NCBI GenBank assembly: GCA_028688175.1
Contig: JAQTYS010000003.1
Span: 1-40,630 of the forward strand
Direction: 5' to 3'
Source: Methanothrix sp.
Lineage (GTDB): Archaea > Halobacteriota > Methanosarcinia > Methanotrichales > Methanotrichaceae
DNA: 40,630 nt
Both the position numbers and the translations under genes were made by a program. The notes below the pieces were generated by a model. It was not told the DNA's origin, made no database searches, and saw only the letters and a program-made list of their open reading frames with translations. Of the stretch, positions 25,664 to 33,265 are shown in pieces (positions within the stretch are counted from its first letter, which is position 1; each line of letters begins with the position of its first letter).

Positions 25664-25734
25664 AAGTAGTCTTGAAAAGAGCAAGTCCCGCATCATTATT
25701 TGCAGAGATGAACTCTTACAAGGCAAAATCTGCA

Positions 25735-25741
25735 TTTTTTT
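25735..25741 (+). terminator. T7 tract between convergent genes
   Basis: Seven consecutive T lie in the 83-base gap between the Ser/Lys-rich gene (plus) and the 155-residue gene (minus). Confidence 0.35.
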
Positions 25742-25746
25742 CGAAT

Positions 25747-26214
25747 TTATTGATTTGAGATTCTCATGATACATCCATCCTCGGTATGCTCTACTTCCAG
25801 CTTCATCTTCAGATCGGAGAGGACCTTCTGCCAGTGGCTTTCCACGCAGGTCTTGCAGTGCTCCTTAACGATCAGGCTGGCTCCGATGCGAGAAAAGGAT
25901 TTGGCGCCTTCCATCAAGCCGCAGCGATGGCGTTTGATCTCCACAACACCATCATTCTGCGTGACCTCCACCACGCTTCCGAAGAGGTTCTTGTCATTGG
26001 TTGCCATGGCCATGGCCACATCTTCAGGCTTCTCCAGGCCAAGCTGCTTGAATGTAGCCGCTACCTGGTGAGCACCGATACCCTGAAACTCGCGCAGACC
26101 TTTCTTACCGAGCTTGCGAGCCACATAACCGCTGCTGCCATAGAAGCTGCCCATCCACATGGCCACTACACGCTGCTGGATCTGCTCCAGGGGGATATCA
26201 GGGACGTCTGTCAT
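25747..26214 (-). CDS. Conserved-looking hypothetical protein with Cys motif
   Basis: A 155-residue soluble protein. The first half is helical (a MWMGSFYGSSGYVARKLGKK stretch near the start). The second half contains RHRCGLMEG and EHCKTCVESHW, a Cys/His cluster that could bind a metal or cofactor, and ends in an alternating strand pattern. I do not recognise the family with confidence. It starts 25 bases after the stop of the Toprim-like gene on the same strand, so the two are probably co-transcribed. Confidence 0.65.
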   Translation of the reverse strand: MTDVPDIPLEQIQQRVVAMWMGSFYGSSGYVARKLGKKGLREFQGIGAHQVAATFKQLGLEKPEDVAMAMATNDKNLFGSVVEVTQNDGVVEIKRHRCGLMEGAKSFSRIGASLIVKEHCKTCVESHWQKVLSDLKMKLEVEHTEDGCIMRISNQ

Positions 26215-26239
26215 GCTGCTTTAACTACGCGAGAGAGCA

Positions 26240-27052
26240 TTATAATACTTTTTGTCCAAGGGCTTTATCGAGAAAGGCTGCAATTCCACCAGGATAGTAG
26301 ATCTCCAGTGCGTCAATCTCAACCATATTCTTGGGATCAAGAGAAAATGACTCAAGGTATTTTTTGAATTTATCCTTATTCTCTTTTGCCTTATTTGCCC
26401 GGATCATGGGGATCTGCAGCTCTCGAATCTGCTCAGGCAATAGACCGACGTTTTTGACTCTGAACAACAAATTGCTCTCCTTGGGCCGGAATTTCTCGAT
26501 ATCTTCTTTCAAATCATTTGCGAAAAATGCGTCTCTTTGGCTCAGGTCTGATAAGCAGAAAATAGTAATAGGAGAACTATGGCGTCGGAACAGGTCCGCG
26601 ATTGCCTCCTGAGACGGTCTGCCAACAACGAGGACCAATGCGATCCCGTGTTTATCGCATACCGGGTACAGCAGCGGACCTGCCGCAGATTTATTCAGCC
26701 AGACCTCGGCGTGCGATGGATAGCAATTGCCTGATTTCGGCAAGAATAAAAGCTCGCCGGGTATCTCCTCAAGGATGGCATCAGCGGGAATGAATCCCAG
26801 ATTTTTTGCTCTATTCGTCCATTTGGCCAGCTTTTCGCCGTCATTCTCGTGATAGGATCTCGTGATTCTAATCTCACCCACAAATCCTCCGCAGATAGGA
26901 TAGTCGGAGATTGTTCTTTGCAGCGCATAATAGAAGAGTCCACGCAAAGTGGTCTTAGATCTTCCAGTCTCCCTAACAAAATCATGGTAGACCTTTGCTA
27001 CCCATTTGGACTTGGTCCGATCCGTCTCAGTAAATGCAAATGCTTCAGTCAT
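26240..27052 (-). CDS. Top6A/Spo11-like Toprim-domain protein, degenerate site
   Basis: A 270-residue protein whose layout matches small Toprim proteins related to topoisomerase VI subunit A. A helical N-terminal region is followed by WTNRAKNLGFIPADAILEE (78-96), then a Toprim-like core: HAEVWLNKS (114-122), YPVCDKHGIALVLVVGRPS (129-147), CLSDLSQRD (166-174) and EIDAL (245-249). Related proteins usually have EVWVEK and GDxDPSG at the second and fourth elements. Here the central Glu is Asn120 and the second Asp is Ser171, so metal-dependent DNA cleavage may be lost. The Tyr of the Top6A winged helix is not evident. Homology is from pattern memory, not a search. Confidence 0.6.
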   Translation of the reverse strand: MTEAFAFTETDRTKSKWVAKVYHDFVRETGRSKTTLRGLFYYALQRTISDYPICGGFVGEIRITRSYHENDGEKLAKWTNRAKNLGFIPADAILEEIPGELLFLPKSGNCYPSHAEVWLNKSAAGPLLYPVCDKHGIALVLVVGRPSQEAIADLFRRHSSPITIFCLSDLSQRDAFFANDLKEDIEKFRPKESNLLFRVKNVGLLPEQIRELQIPMIRANKAKENKDKFKKYLESFSLDPKNMVEIDALEIYYPGGIAAFLDKALGQKVL

Positions 27053-27071
27053 AACGGTGCTATTCCTAGTA

Positions 27072-27287
27072 TTACATCACTTCAATCAAGACGCTTCCCT
27101 GGGCAGAGGTGCCGGCCCCATCAGTGACCTTAAGAATGATCACATGGCCGCCTTTGCTCAGCCGAGAGGGATTTTGCATGAATTTTCTGCTGGTAGAGAG
27201 CTCTCCGTCGATGTTCGAACTCCAGCGATAGCTAATGGGAGCCTGGCCCACACTTACCACGGCATCAAAGCTGACATCCCAATGCAA
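27072..27287 (-). pseudogene. Fragment of a PKD/Ig-like surface-protein domain
   Basis: A 71-codon frame reads as the second half of a PKD or bacterial Ig-like fold (GQAPISYRWSSNIDGELS, SKGGHVIILKVTDGAGTS, VLIEV). It has no signal peptide and no N-terminal strand, and its only start is a TTG without a ribosome binding site. It is most likely a leftover C-terminal piece of a deleted surface-protein gene, lying 20 bases upstream of the Toprim-like gene. Confidence 0.5.
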
Positions 27288-27466
27288 TTAATACGATCAA
27301 TTTCATAGCGAAGTTAAGAGATTGTGCATGAATATAATACTTTTTAAAAGAGAAACGCTATTTAAAAACAGCAAAGCTATATTCTGTTAAAAATCTCTAA
27401 CCGCGCCCTTCAAGCTTCGCGGCAAGAGGGGCGCTGGTGATCGCCATTGGATTTGGTCGACAGGAC

Positions 27467-28102
27467 TTAAGATGGGGCTGTCGTAGCTTCCGGTGCTGGA
27501 GCAGGCGCTGCTGTTGCCATGGTCGGCTCAGACTTGATCTCAGTCTTGCGCACTTCAACGCGCCTGAGGGGGTAGATAGTCTTGGCCTCTTTGTAGATAT
27601 CCAAAGAGATCTTGCCGCCCACAGCTTCCTGGATCAATTGGTTTAGATCCAGACTCTTTGACCTCTCTAAGACGACCCTTTTGGAGAGCTCTCTGATGCT
27701 CTTGACCTGATTGGCCCGCGCTCTCTTCACTGTGAAGCAACTGGGCTTAACCCGGACATGGTAGCCATCTGTGGTGACTACGTCCACAATGGAATCGATT
27801 CGTGAGGTTCTTCTCTTGACCAGGGAGCGCACATAATCCGTAGTCATCTCATGGCCCAGGAACTTGGTGTATGCCGAATCTCCGGCCACGCGATCTACTT
27901 TAAACTTGAGTTTGGTGTTCTGTTTGGAGAAGTTGTTGGTGAGGTCTCCTAGAGTGGTTTCAACGATCCTTCCCACAACCCTCTCTGGATCGTTGGCTAC
28001 CGTTTCACCAAAGGGAACTCTGCCGAATATCTCCGGACTTACAACCTTATACCATTGCTTGGCCTTTCTGCTCTCAGCCTTTCTTTGTGATCTTCTTGCC
28101 AA
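27467..28102 (-). CDS. rps3ae: 30S ribosomal protein S3Ae (eS1)
   Basis: The 211-residue product matches archaeal S3Ae: KQWYKVVSPEIFG near the N-terminus, the ETTLGDL element, and VDVVTTDGYHVRVKPSC. It ends in an Ala/Pro-rich tail (about the last 18 residues) that is lineage specific. The start is TTG, with an excellent GGAGG seven bases upstream; no in-frame ATG fits. A TATA-like TTTAAATAC lies on the minus strand at 28151-28160. The protein binds the 30S platform and is confined to archaea and eukaryotes. Confidence 0.95.
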   Translation of the reverse strand: MARRSQRKAESRKAKQWYKVVSPEIFGRVPFGETVANDPERVVGRIVETTLGDLTNNFSKQNTKLKFKVDRVAGDSAYTKFLGHEMTTDYVRSLVKRRTSRIDSIVDVVTTDGYHVRVKPSCFTVKRARANQVKSIRELSKRVVLERSKSLDLNQLIQEAVGGKISLDIYKEAKTIYPLRRVEVRKTEIKSEPTMATAAPAPAPEATTAPS

Positions 28103-28209
28103 TAAACATCCTCCGAGGTAATATCAATCCGAAGTTCGTTCAAGCTCACGGTATTTAAACCGATCGCCCAAAAAGATAAGATGCAAAAAATGAAATGGTC
28201 GAAACAGGA

Positions 28210-29727
28210 CTAGTCAGCCGGCCAGACATAGATGTAAACGTAGTTGGACCAATCATTGCAACAGTAGCTTAGTATATGCCAACCGGGATTATTTGCCTTA
28301 AACCAGGTCTGATACCATCCGGTGCTCTTGTAGCCGAAGTTCTTGACCTCTGGAGAGCAATAATAACCGGTTCCGCTGCTGCAAGTCATCCACTCAAAGG
28401 ACCAATAGGTGCCTGGCCGACTCACTTTAGACCAGAGTGGCAGCCATGACCCGCAAAATACGCCCGCCACTGTTGCCAACCTTCCTGGGCAGCTCTGGAC
28501 ATAGTACTCATTGCATTTGCAGATGGATGGCACCGGATAAACGGCTTGGTAGCTCTGCGCGGCGTAGCCGTAAGGCGCGCTCTGGCTTGCGGGAAACGCG
28601 CAATTGGGGCAACTTGTCTCATAGGGATCGCTGCTGGAAACCCCGCCTGTAATCACTGTAGAGCTTGTGCAGGTAGCGCAGGTTTTGCGTGAAGAGCTAG
28701 CCAACGCAGGATTTGCTATCGCGGGATTTTCGACCAGCCCCATCCCGCTTGATGAAAAGGCAGCATCTGTGATCGGCCGGTATTGGTTAAAATCAGGCAA
28801 AACAATCCTTTCAGCAGCCGGATCAGGAGGATTGGGCGCATTCAGGGGCAGAGATGCTTTGCTCACGCTCGCCGCGGCATTTGAGAAACCTGATGGCGCT
28901 GATAGGGCGAAGCCTCTGGGATACACATAAATGTAGATGTAGTTGGACCATATGCCGCTGTTGTAGCAGAGGATATGCCAGCCGGAGACATCTCCGCAAA
29001 ACCAGCCCTTCTTCCAGCCACTTCCCGTCCAGCCCCACCATCGCACTGAGGGAGTGGATTGTCCTGGATACCATTCATAGACAAAAAAGTTGCCGCTTGA
29101 TTTGATATCCGCCCAAAGAGGAAGATAACCTTGGAAGCTGCACCCACCCACCGTTCTTAAGCCGGAGGCCGTCTGTACATAGAATCTGTTGGCGGAAACC
29201 AAAGAACTGGGATAATACCAGATGCTGGAACCTGGTAATGTCGCCTGAACATAAGACGATGTTGAAGCCGGAACAGAAGACTGACCGGGCGCGGTTATTA
29301 TCCGGGCCGCGTCGACCGGCTGCGAGGCTGACACGAAATCCAATCTCTCGTCGGGAGCGAAGCTCTCCATTTGCGGCTGGGAGAGTCCCAGCTGCTCGGC
29401 CGTCATTTGCTCTTGCATTGGCCCGCTGATCTGAGGTGCCGGATAAGCGGATTGTCGACTCTGGGAATTGTCCTGGCCCTGCGCGGGATAACCGTCATAA
29501 GACGAACTGTCATAAGATGAACTGCCGTAAGGCAACAACGATGGCTGGTTAATTGATGCCTGACCTGATTGTTCGGGCAGGTAAGAATTTGTGTCCAATC
29601 CGGCCAAAGAGCTCTGCTCCTGCGAAATAGTCGCTGACGTATCTGAGACACCCACATCGCCTACTGCACCAAAGGCAGTGTTAATCATCAACAAAAACAT
29701 GACTGACAAATTAATATTAAACTTCAT
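28210..29727 (-). CDS. Secreted aromatic-rich surface protein with a duplicated domain
   Basis: About 505 residues starting at the ATG at 29727 (GGTGG five bases upstream; an ATG at 29739 is in frame). A signal peptide covers about 1-22 (VMFLLMINTAFGA). A Ser/Gln/Tyr-rich linker follows, then two related domains of about 100 residues. Each begins with a YVQ strand, then a TV-G-Cys, a (Y/W)LPLW motif, an (Y/F)EW motif and GWHILxY, and ends in WSNY(I/V)YIYV(Y/W)P. Cysteines differ between the two copies: the second copy is Cys-rich. A CATC motif lies between them. No known family; a sugar- or surface-binding role is only a guess from the Trp/Tyr content. Confidence 0.75.
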   Translation of the reverse strand: MKFNINLSVMFLLMINTAFGAVGDVGVSDTSATISQEQSSLAGLDTNSYLPEQSGQASINQPSLLPYGSSSYDSSSYDGYPAQGQDNSQSRQSAYPAPQISGPMQEQMTAEQLGLSQPQMESFAPDERLDFVSASQPVDAARIITAPGQSSVPASTSSYVQATLPGSSIWYYPSSLVSANRFYVQTASGLRTVGGCSFQGYLPLWADIKSSGNFFVYEWYPGQSTPSVRWWGWTGSGWKKGWFCGDVSGWHILCYNSGIWSNYIYIYVYPRGFALSAPSGFSNAAASVSKASLPLNAPNPPDPAAERIVLPDFNQYRPITDAAFSSSGMGLVENPAIANPALASSSRKTCATCTSSTVITGGVSSSDPYETSCPNCAFPASQSAPYGYAAQSYQAVYPVPSICKCNEYYVQSCPGRLATVAGVFCGSWLPLWSKVSRPGTYWSFEWMTCSSGTGYYCSPEVKNFGYKSTGWYQTWFKANNPGWHILSYCCNDWSNYVYIYVWPAD

Positions 29728-29871
29728 ACACCCCACCATAGCCCCATAAGTATTGCTTTCTCCATTCTTTTTAGAGTGCTCAATCTATTTAATACTTGGC
29801 TTGAAGTTCCGAGAGCAGGAAGACGATTAGCTTATATTAATATTAACAAAAAATGTGATAGTACTGGCAAT

Positions 29872-30636
29872 CTATTGACTGCGGCCTCGCGACCAGTTAA
29901 TTCTCACCATCTCTGCCAGACGAGGATTGGTGAACTGATTGTAGATATCCAGATCGGTAGTATAACCAACAAACGGATCTATAGTGCCCTTCTCCAGGTT
30001 CATTATCCAAATATTAAGACCTTTATCCTCTGCAGCTTGCCCATTTTCTTGGAAGAATTGCACAAACGGATCCAAAGTCTCGCTGCTTGGCACCAGGATG
30101 ATATGGTCAATTCCCGCCTCGGGGCTGTATTTATTGATATCCAGAGACTTTACGCTGGTGACTACAAACGCCTTTGCCGTGCGTTTTGCGGCCAAGAATG
30201 TCAAATCTTGCGGGCCCCCCGCGGAAAGGGTGTACCCGGCTTCATTCATGAAAGCTGTAAGTCCGTCCACCAGGCACTGTTGCAGGATGATCTTCAGCTC
30301 GGGAAGCGAGGCAAGAAGCAGGTCTGCTGCTTTTTTGAAATCCTGTTTGCTGTATTTCTTGGTATGAGAAAAATGGAAGATGCGGCCATCAATTTGGGTG
30401 TAGGTATCAATTTTGGGCAGGTCGGGAAATATTGGCTCTTTGCCCATGATGCTTGCAAAGATGCCGGGGGCAATTCTTCCACCCAATGTCTCGACCAGCT
30501 CCCTTCGCTCCTGGTCGCTCAACTTTGCAGACCTAACAATATCGTAGGTGCGAAGAAGAAGCTCACACCTGGCAATGATCTCCCTCTCGTGGAGCAGCAC
30601 TCTGAGAGGACCGGCAATGCTATCAATTTCTGTCAT
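29872..30636 (-). CDS. Hypothetical protein downstream of mptA
   Basis: A soluble protein of about 254 residues with no signal or membrane helix. The N-terminal half is helical; the C-terminal half alternates strands and helices (LTFLAAKRTAKAFVVTSVK, then IDHIILVPSSE), reminiscent of a nuclease-like or Rossmann-like fold without a clear catalytic set. I chose the ATG at 30636, which has AAGGGA six bases upstream. Starts at 30654 (ATG) or 30657 (TTG) would overlap the mptA stop. It follows mptA in the same operon, so a role near pterin metabolism is possible but not shown. Confidence 0.65.
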   Translation of the reverse strand: MTEIDSIAGPLRVLLHEREIIARCELLLRTYDIVRSAKLSDQERRELVETLGGRIAPGIFASIMGKEPIFPDLPKIDTYTQIDGRIFHFSHTKKYSKQDFKKAADLLLASLPELKIILQQCLVDGLTAFMNEAGYTLSAGGPQDLTFLAAKRTAKAFVVTSVKSLDINKYSPEAGIDHIILVPSSETLDPFVQFFQENGQAAEDKGLNIWIMNLEKGTIDPFVGYTTDLDIYNQFTNPRLAEMVRINWSRGRSQ

Positions 30637-30646
30637 TGTCATTCCC

Positions 30647-31600
30647 TTATTCATCAATCCCTTTGACGCGAGCTAACTCCGCTCGCAGCTCACCCATCTT
30701 TGCCGTTCTTTCTGCAAAGGCATTATGCTGGTGAATGCTCTCCTCATTAATCTGCTTTAAGGTCACTGCGGCGTCGTCAGGAAGATCGGAAAATGCATCG
30801 ACCAATTTCTGGGCCATGGTTCGTACGCAATCCTCCACAAACTTCGGGTTGCTGTGTGCCCTCTTCACCACCACCGCCTCGTCCGGACGCTTGAGCAGCC
30901 CAAAGACTCTAGAACTCATGGACTCTTCAATGATTTTGATGATCCGATCGATGGAAACGCAGCGCCGGTCATGAACTTCAACTGATATGCTCCCCCGTCC
31001 CCGCTGATTGTGCGTGGCCACGGGCAACCGCTGTGCGAGCTCTGCTGCCGCCTGCGCAGAAAGACCTGCACTGGCCAGCTCCTGGCGAACCTGCTCTTTC
31101 ATGATCTCCTGAGCGCAGGGACAGGCAGTCATGCCCAGAACTTCAGCTCCTACCGTCTTTCGCACGTATCCAGTGGGCCCGGCCCTGGCTACCGCCTCGG
31201 CAAAGATGTCCACTACTTCCTGGCAGTTGACCTTTGTCACCGGTGTCTGTCTGCGCACAATGTACTCGCTTTTCATCTTTACTTCCGCCCGGGAAGCGTA
31301 CTCATGCCGGGACAAAAGTCTCGTGGCAATCTCTCCACAAAGCTCCTCGATCTCGTAGACTGGGCAGTTTATGGCCTCTTCTAAAACTTCGTCGATCACC
31401 TCAAAGTTACGGGAGAGATTGGCACCTTTGCGGTCAGACGGAAGGTCGACAAAGACCTCAAAATTGGAGATGAGAACTACGGGCCTCTCATCGTTCCCAC
31501 GTTCAACTTTCACCAGCTTTTTAACGCCGGTCACACCCACTCTGGTTAAATTGAAGGGATAATCAGGTTCGCAAGCTTGAATATCTGGTAGGCTGTCCAC
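30647..31600 (-). CDS. mptA: GTP cyclohydrolase MptA (type IV, methanopterin pathway)
   Basis: This enzyme opens GTP to 7,8-dihydroneopterin 2',3'-cyclic phosphate, the first step toward methanopterin. The sequence has the FolE2/MptA pattern: NLTRVGVTGVKKLV, DLPSDRKGANLSRNFEV, ACPCAQEIM, THNQRGRGSISVEVHDRR and the C-terminal HSNPKFVEDCVR with metal ligands. The length (about 317) is normal. Two GTG starts compete: 31609, and 31600, which has AAGGTGA five bases upstream; I chose the latter. A small acidic-protein gene ends 12 to 21 bases upstream, and another gene follows, forming a three-gene unit. Confidence 0.93.
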   Translation of the reverse strand: MDSLPDIQACEPDYPFNLTRVGVTGVKKLVKVERGNDERPVVLISNFEVFVDLPSDRKGANLSRNFEVIDEVLEEAINCPVYEIEELCGEIATRLLSRHEYASRAEVKMKSEYIVRRQTPVTKVNCQEVVDIFAEAVARAGPTGYVRKTVGAEVLGMTACPCAQEIMKEQVRQELASAGLSAQAAAELAQRLPVATHNQRGRGSISVEVHDRRCVSIDRIIKIIEESMSSRVFGLLKRPDEAVVVKRAHSNPKFVEDCVRTMAQKLVDAFSDLPDDAAVTLKQINEESIHQHNAFAERTAKMGELRAELARVKGIDE

Positions 31601-31620
31601 TAAATTCACCTTGGGCTCGA

Positions 31621-31836
31621 TTACTCATCCTCATCTTCGAGCGACTCGTCCTCTATTTCATCTATGCGAGAGATGAGTCGATCTACTTCCAGCATCATCT
31701 CCTCCAGGGTATCGTTGATCTGCTGGTGGCGCTCATCCGAGAGTCGGAAAGACCTTTCCATTTCCGCCAATAACTTCTCATCGCTCATATCGAGCATCCT
31801 GCATATCATTTTCTCGACATCATTGGAGGCGGGCAT
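31621..31836 (-). CDS. Small acidic coiled-coil protein upstream of mptA
   Basis: A 71-residue, very acidic protein. Residues about 15-60 form heptad-like helices (DERHQQINDTLEEMMLEVDR) and the tail is nearly all Asp/Glu. No ribosome binding site is clear; a TATA-like AGATATATCT lies about 50 bases upstream at 31883-31894. Its stop is close to the mptA start, so the two genes are probably co-transcribed. Function is unknown; it might be a partner or chaperone of its operon. Confidence 0.65.
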   Translation of the reverse strand: MPASNDVEKMICRMLDMSDEKLLAEMERSFRLSDERHQQINDTLEEMMLEVDRLISRIDEIEDESLEDEDE

Positions 31837-31930
31837 GAAAGTTCATCTGGGCGCGGTGATATTTGAGACTTTGCTCAGCGGTCAGATATATCTATGCGAA
31901 GGTCTACCTTAAACGAAAGGAGTTCTACAG

Positions 31931-32578
31931 ATGATCAAGCGTTGCCCTCAACACGGTTTTTTCAGGGAAGAGCATTGCGAGTGCGGCTCTGCCGGTCAGC
32001 TTCTTTTGGATGAGACCAAGACGGAGCAGCTGGGTCGGCTGGTCGCCGGGGGCCTGCGGCATTTTCCTGGTGACCTGGGCCTGGCTATGGACTCCCGCGG
32101 TTGGGTTGATCTCGACAAGCTTGGCCAGGTGGTGACGAGCAGGCATCGCTGGGCCAGCAAAGAATTGGTGATTGCGCTGGTAAAGTCTGATTCCAAGCAG
32201 AGATACGAGATTGTAGATAATAAAGTCAGAGCCAGATATGGCCATTCTGTTGATGTGGAGCTTGATCATCCGGAAAATAAGCTGCCTAAACTCTATTACG
32301 GAGCAAGCGAAGAGGAAGCGGACAGGATCCTGGAGATAGGCATCAAGTCTGCATCGCAAAGGTACGTCCATCTGTCTACCACTCCAGAGAAAGCCTGGCA
32401 CGTAGCGACATTTCGTACCGGCAACCCCAGAGTGATTCAGGCTGATGCTGCCGCAGCGCAAGAGGCCGGTGTAAAGATGATGACTGTGAACGATGATATC
32501 GTCATCTCGGAGACTATTCCGTCCCAGTTCCTTTCCATCCTTGCCGCGAAGGACATTGTCAAACAAGCAAAGCCATAA
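31931..32578 (+). CDS. kptA: RNA 2'-phosphotransferase KptA/Tpt1
   Basis: The 215-residue product has an N-terminal zinc-ribbon-like region (KRCPQHGFFREEHCECG), then the KptA catalytic domain: LRHFPGDLGLAMDSRGWV, RYGHSVDV, KLYYGA and the C-terminal VIQADAAAAQEAG segment. KptA moves an RNA 2'-phosphate to NAD, releasing it as ADP-ribose cyclic phosphate. In archaea its substrate is uncertain because tRNA ligation there leaves no such phosphate. AGGAG seven bases before the ATG is a strong ribosome binding site. It is divergent from the mptA unit and convergent with the prenyltransferase homologue, nine bases away. Confidence 0.92.
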   Translation: MIKRCPQHGFFREEHCECGSAGQLLLDETKTEQLGRLVAGGLRHFPGDLGLAMDSRGWVDLDKLGQVVTSRHRWASKELVIALVKSDSKQRYEIVDNKVRARYGHSVDVELDHPENKLPKLYYGASEEEADRILEIGIKSASQRYVHLSTTPEKAWHVATFRTGNPRVIQADAAAAQEAGVKMMTVNDDIVISETIPSQFLSILAAKDIVKQAKP

Positions 32579-32587
32579 TAAGAAAAA

Positions 32588-33199
32588 TTAACGACCGAAA
32601 CGTCTCTCCCTTCTCTGGCAATCCCGGATGGCCCGCAGAAAATCGATCTTTCTCAGATCCTTCCAGTTGACATCGGTGAAATAGAGCTCTGAATAAGCCG
32701 CCTGCCAGATCAGGAAGTCGCTCAGCCTTTTTCCACCCGCCCTGATCACCAGATCTGGCTTCTGGGAAAATCGAAGATGCGATTCTATAGTCTTTTCGTC
32801 GATCTGCTCTGGTTGCATATGCCCCATTTCCACCTCTTTGAGAATGCCTCGGAATGCTTCGGCCACCTCGCGCTTGCCTCCAAAGCCCAGTGATATTACT
32901 ACCTTGAGCGGGCCACCGGTGCCAGTTTGCTCCTCGCCCTCTGCGGTATGCAAGCTGATTTGGGCGGGCGCAGCCGCAAGCTCTAAGGTAATCTTGCGCA
33001 GGAGCAGGGGCGCATCATCGTTCACATAGAGCACCAGAGAGGTAAGACCAATGGATCGGCTCCATTCCAGCAACTGGCCAAGGTGTAGCAGACCTTCGTC
33101 CAATAGATCGCCGCTGCAAAGAACTACGGCCACACAGCTGGGCAGATTGCTCTTTGCGATCTTGGATTGTAGGAGATGTTCGTAGAGACGGTAAATCAT
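32588..33199 (-). CDS. Short cis-prenyltransferase homologue, probably a non-catalytic subunit
   Basis: The 203-residue sequence keeps the C-terminal half of the UppS family: FGGKREV (106-112), IRAGGKRLSDFLIWQAAYSE (151-170), LYFTDVNWKDL and a C-terminal RRFG. The N-terminal catalytic motif DGNRRWA is absent; the corresponding stretch reads LCSGDLLDEG (27-36). Known heteromeric cis-prenyltransferases pair a catalytic subunit with a regulatory homologue (Nus1/NgBR in eukaryotes) lacking exactly this motif, and archaeal examples are known. I infer a regulatory subunit of polyprenyl diphosphate synthesis, with the catalytic partner encoded elsewhere. It is divergent from a DUF92 membrane protein. 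Confidence 0.75.
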   Translation of the reverse strand: MIYRLYEHLLQSKIAKSNLPSCVAVVLCSGDLLDEGLLHLGQLLEWSRSIGLTSLVLYVNDDAPLLLRKITLELAAAPAQISLHTAEGEEQTGTGGPLKVVISLGFGGKREVAEAFRGILKEVEMGHMQPEQIDEKTIESHLRFSQKPDLVIRAGGKRLSDFLIWQAAYSELYFTDVNWKDLRKIDFLRAIRDCQRRERRFGR

Positions 33200-33265
33200 A
33201 GTTGGTCTTAATGCACTTCACCCATAGGCAAAGTATTTTTGCAATGAAAATTGTCATATGGCCCT

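Noticed and set aside
29776..30666. 296-codon open frame on the plus strand
   Set aside because: It is the antisense shadow of the hypothetical gene downstream of mptA, whose minus-strand frame has a good ribosome binding site and coherent protein composition.
31925..32566. 213-codon open frame on the minus strand
   Set aside because: It is antisense to kptA, which is secure by motif and ribosome binding site.
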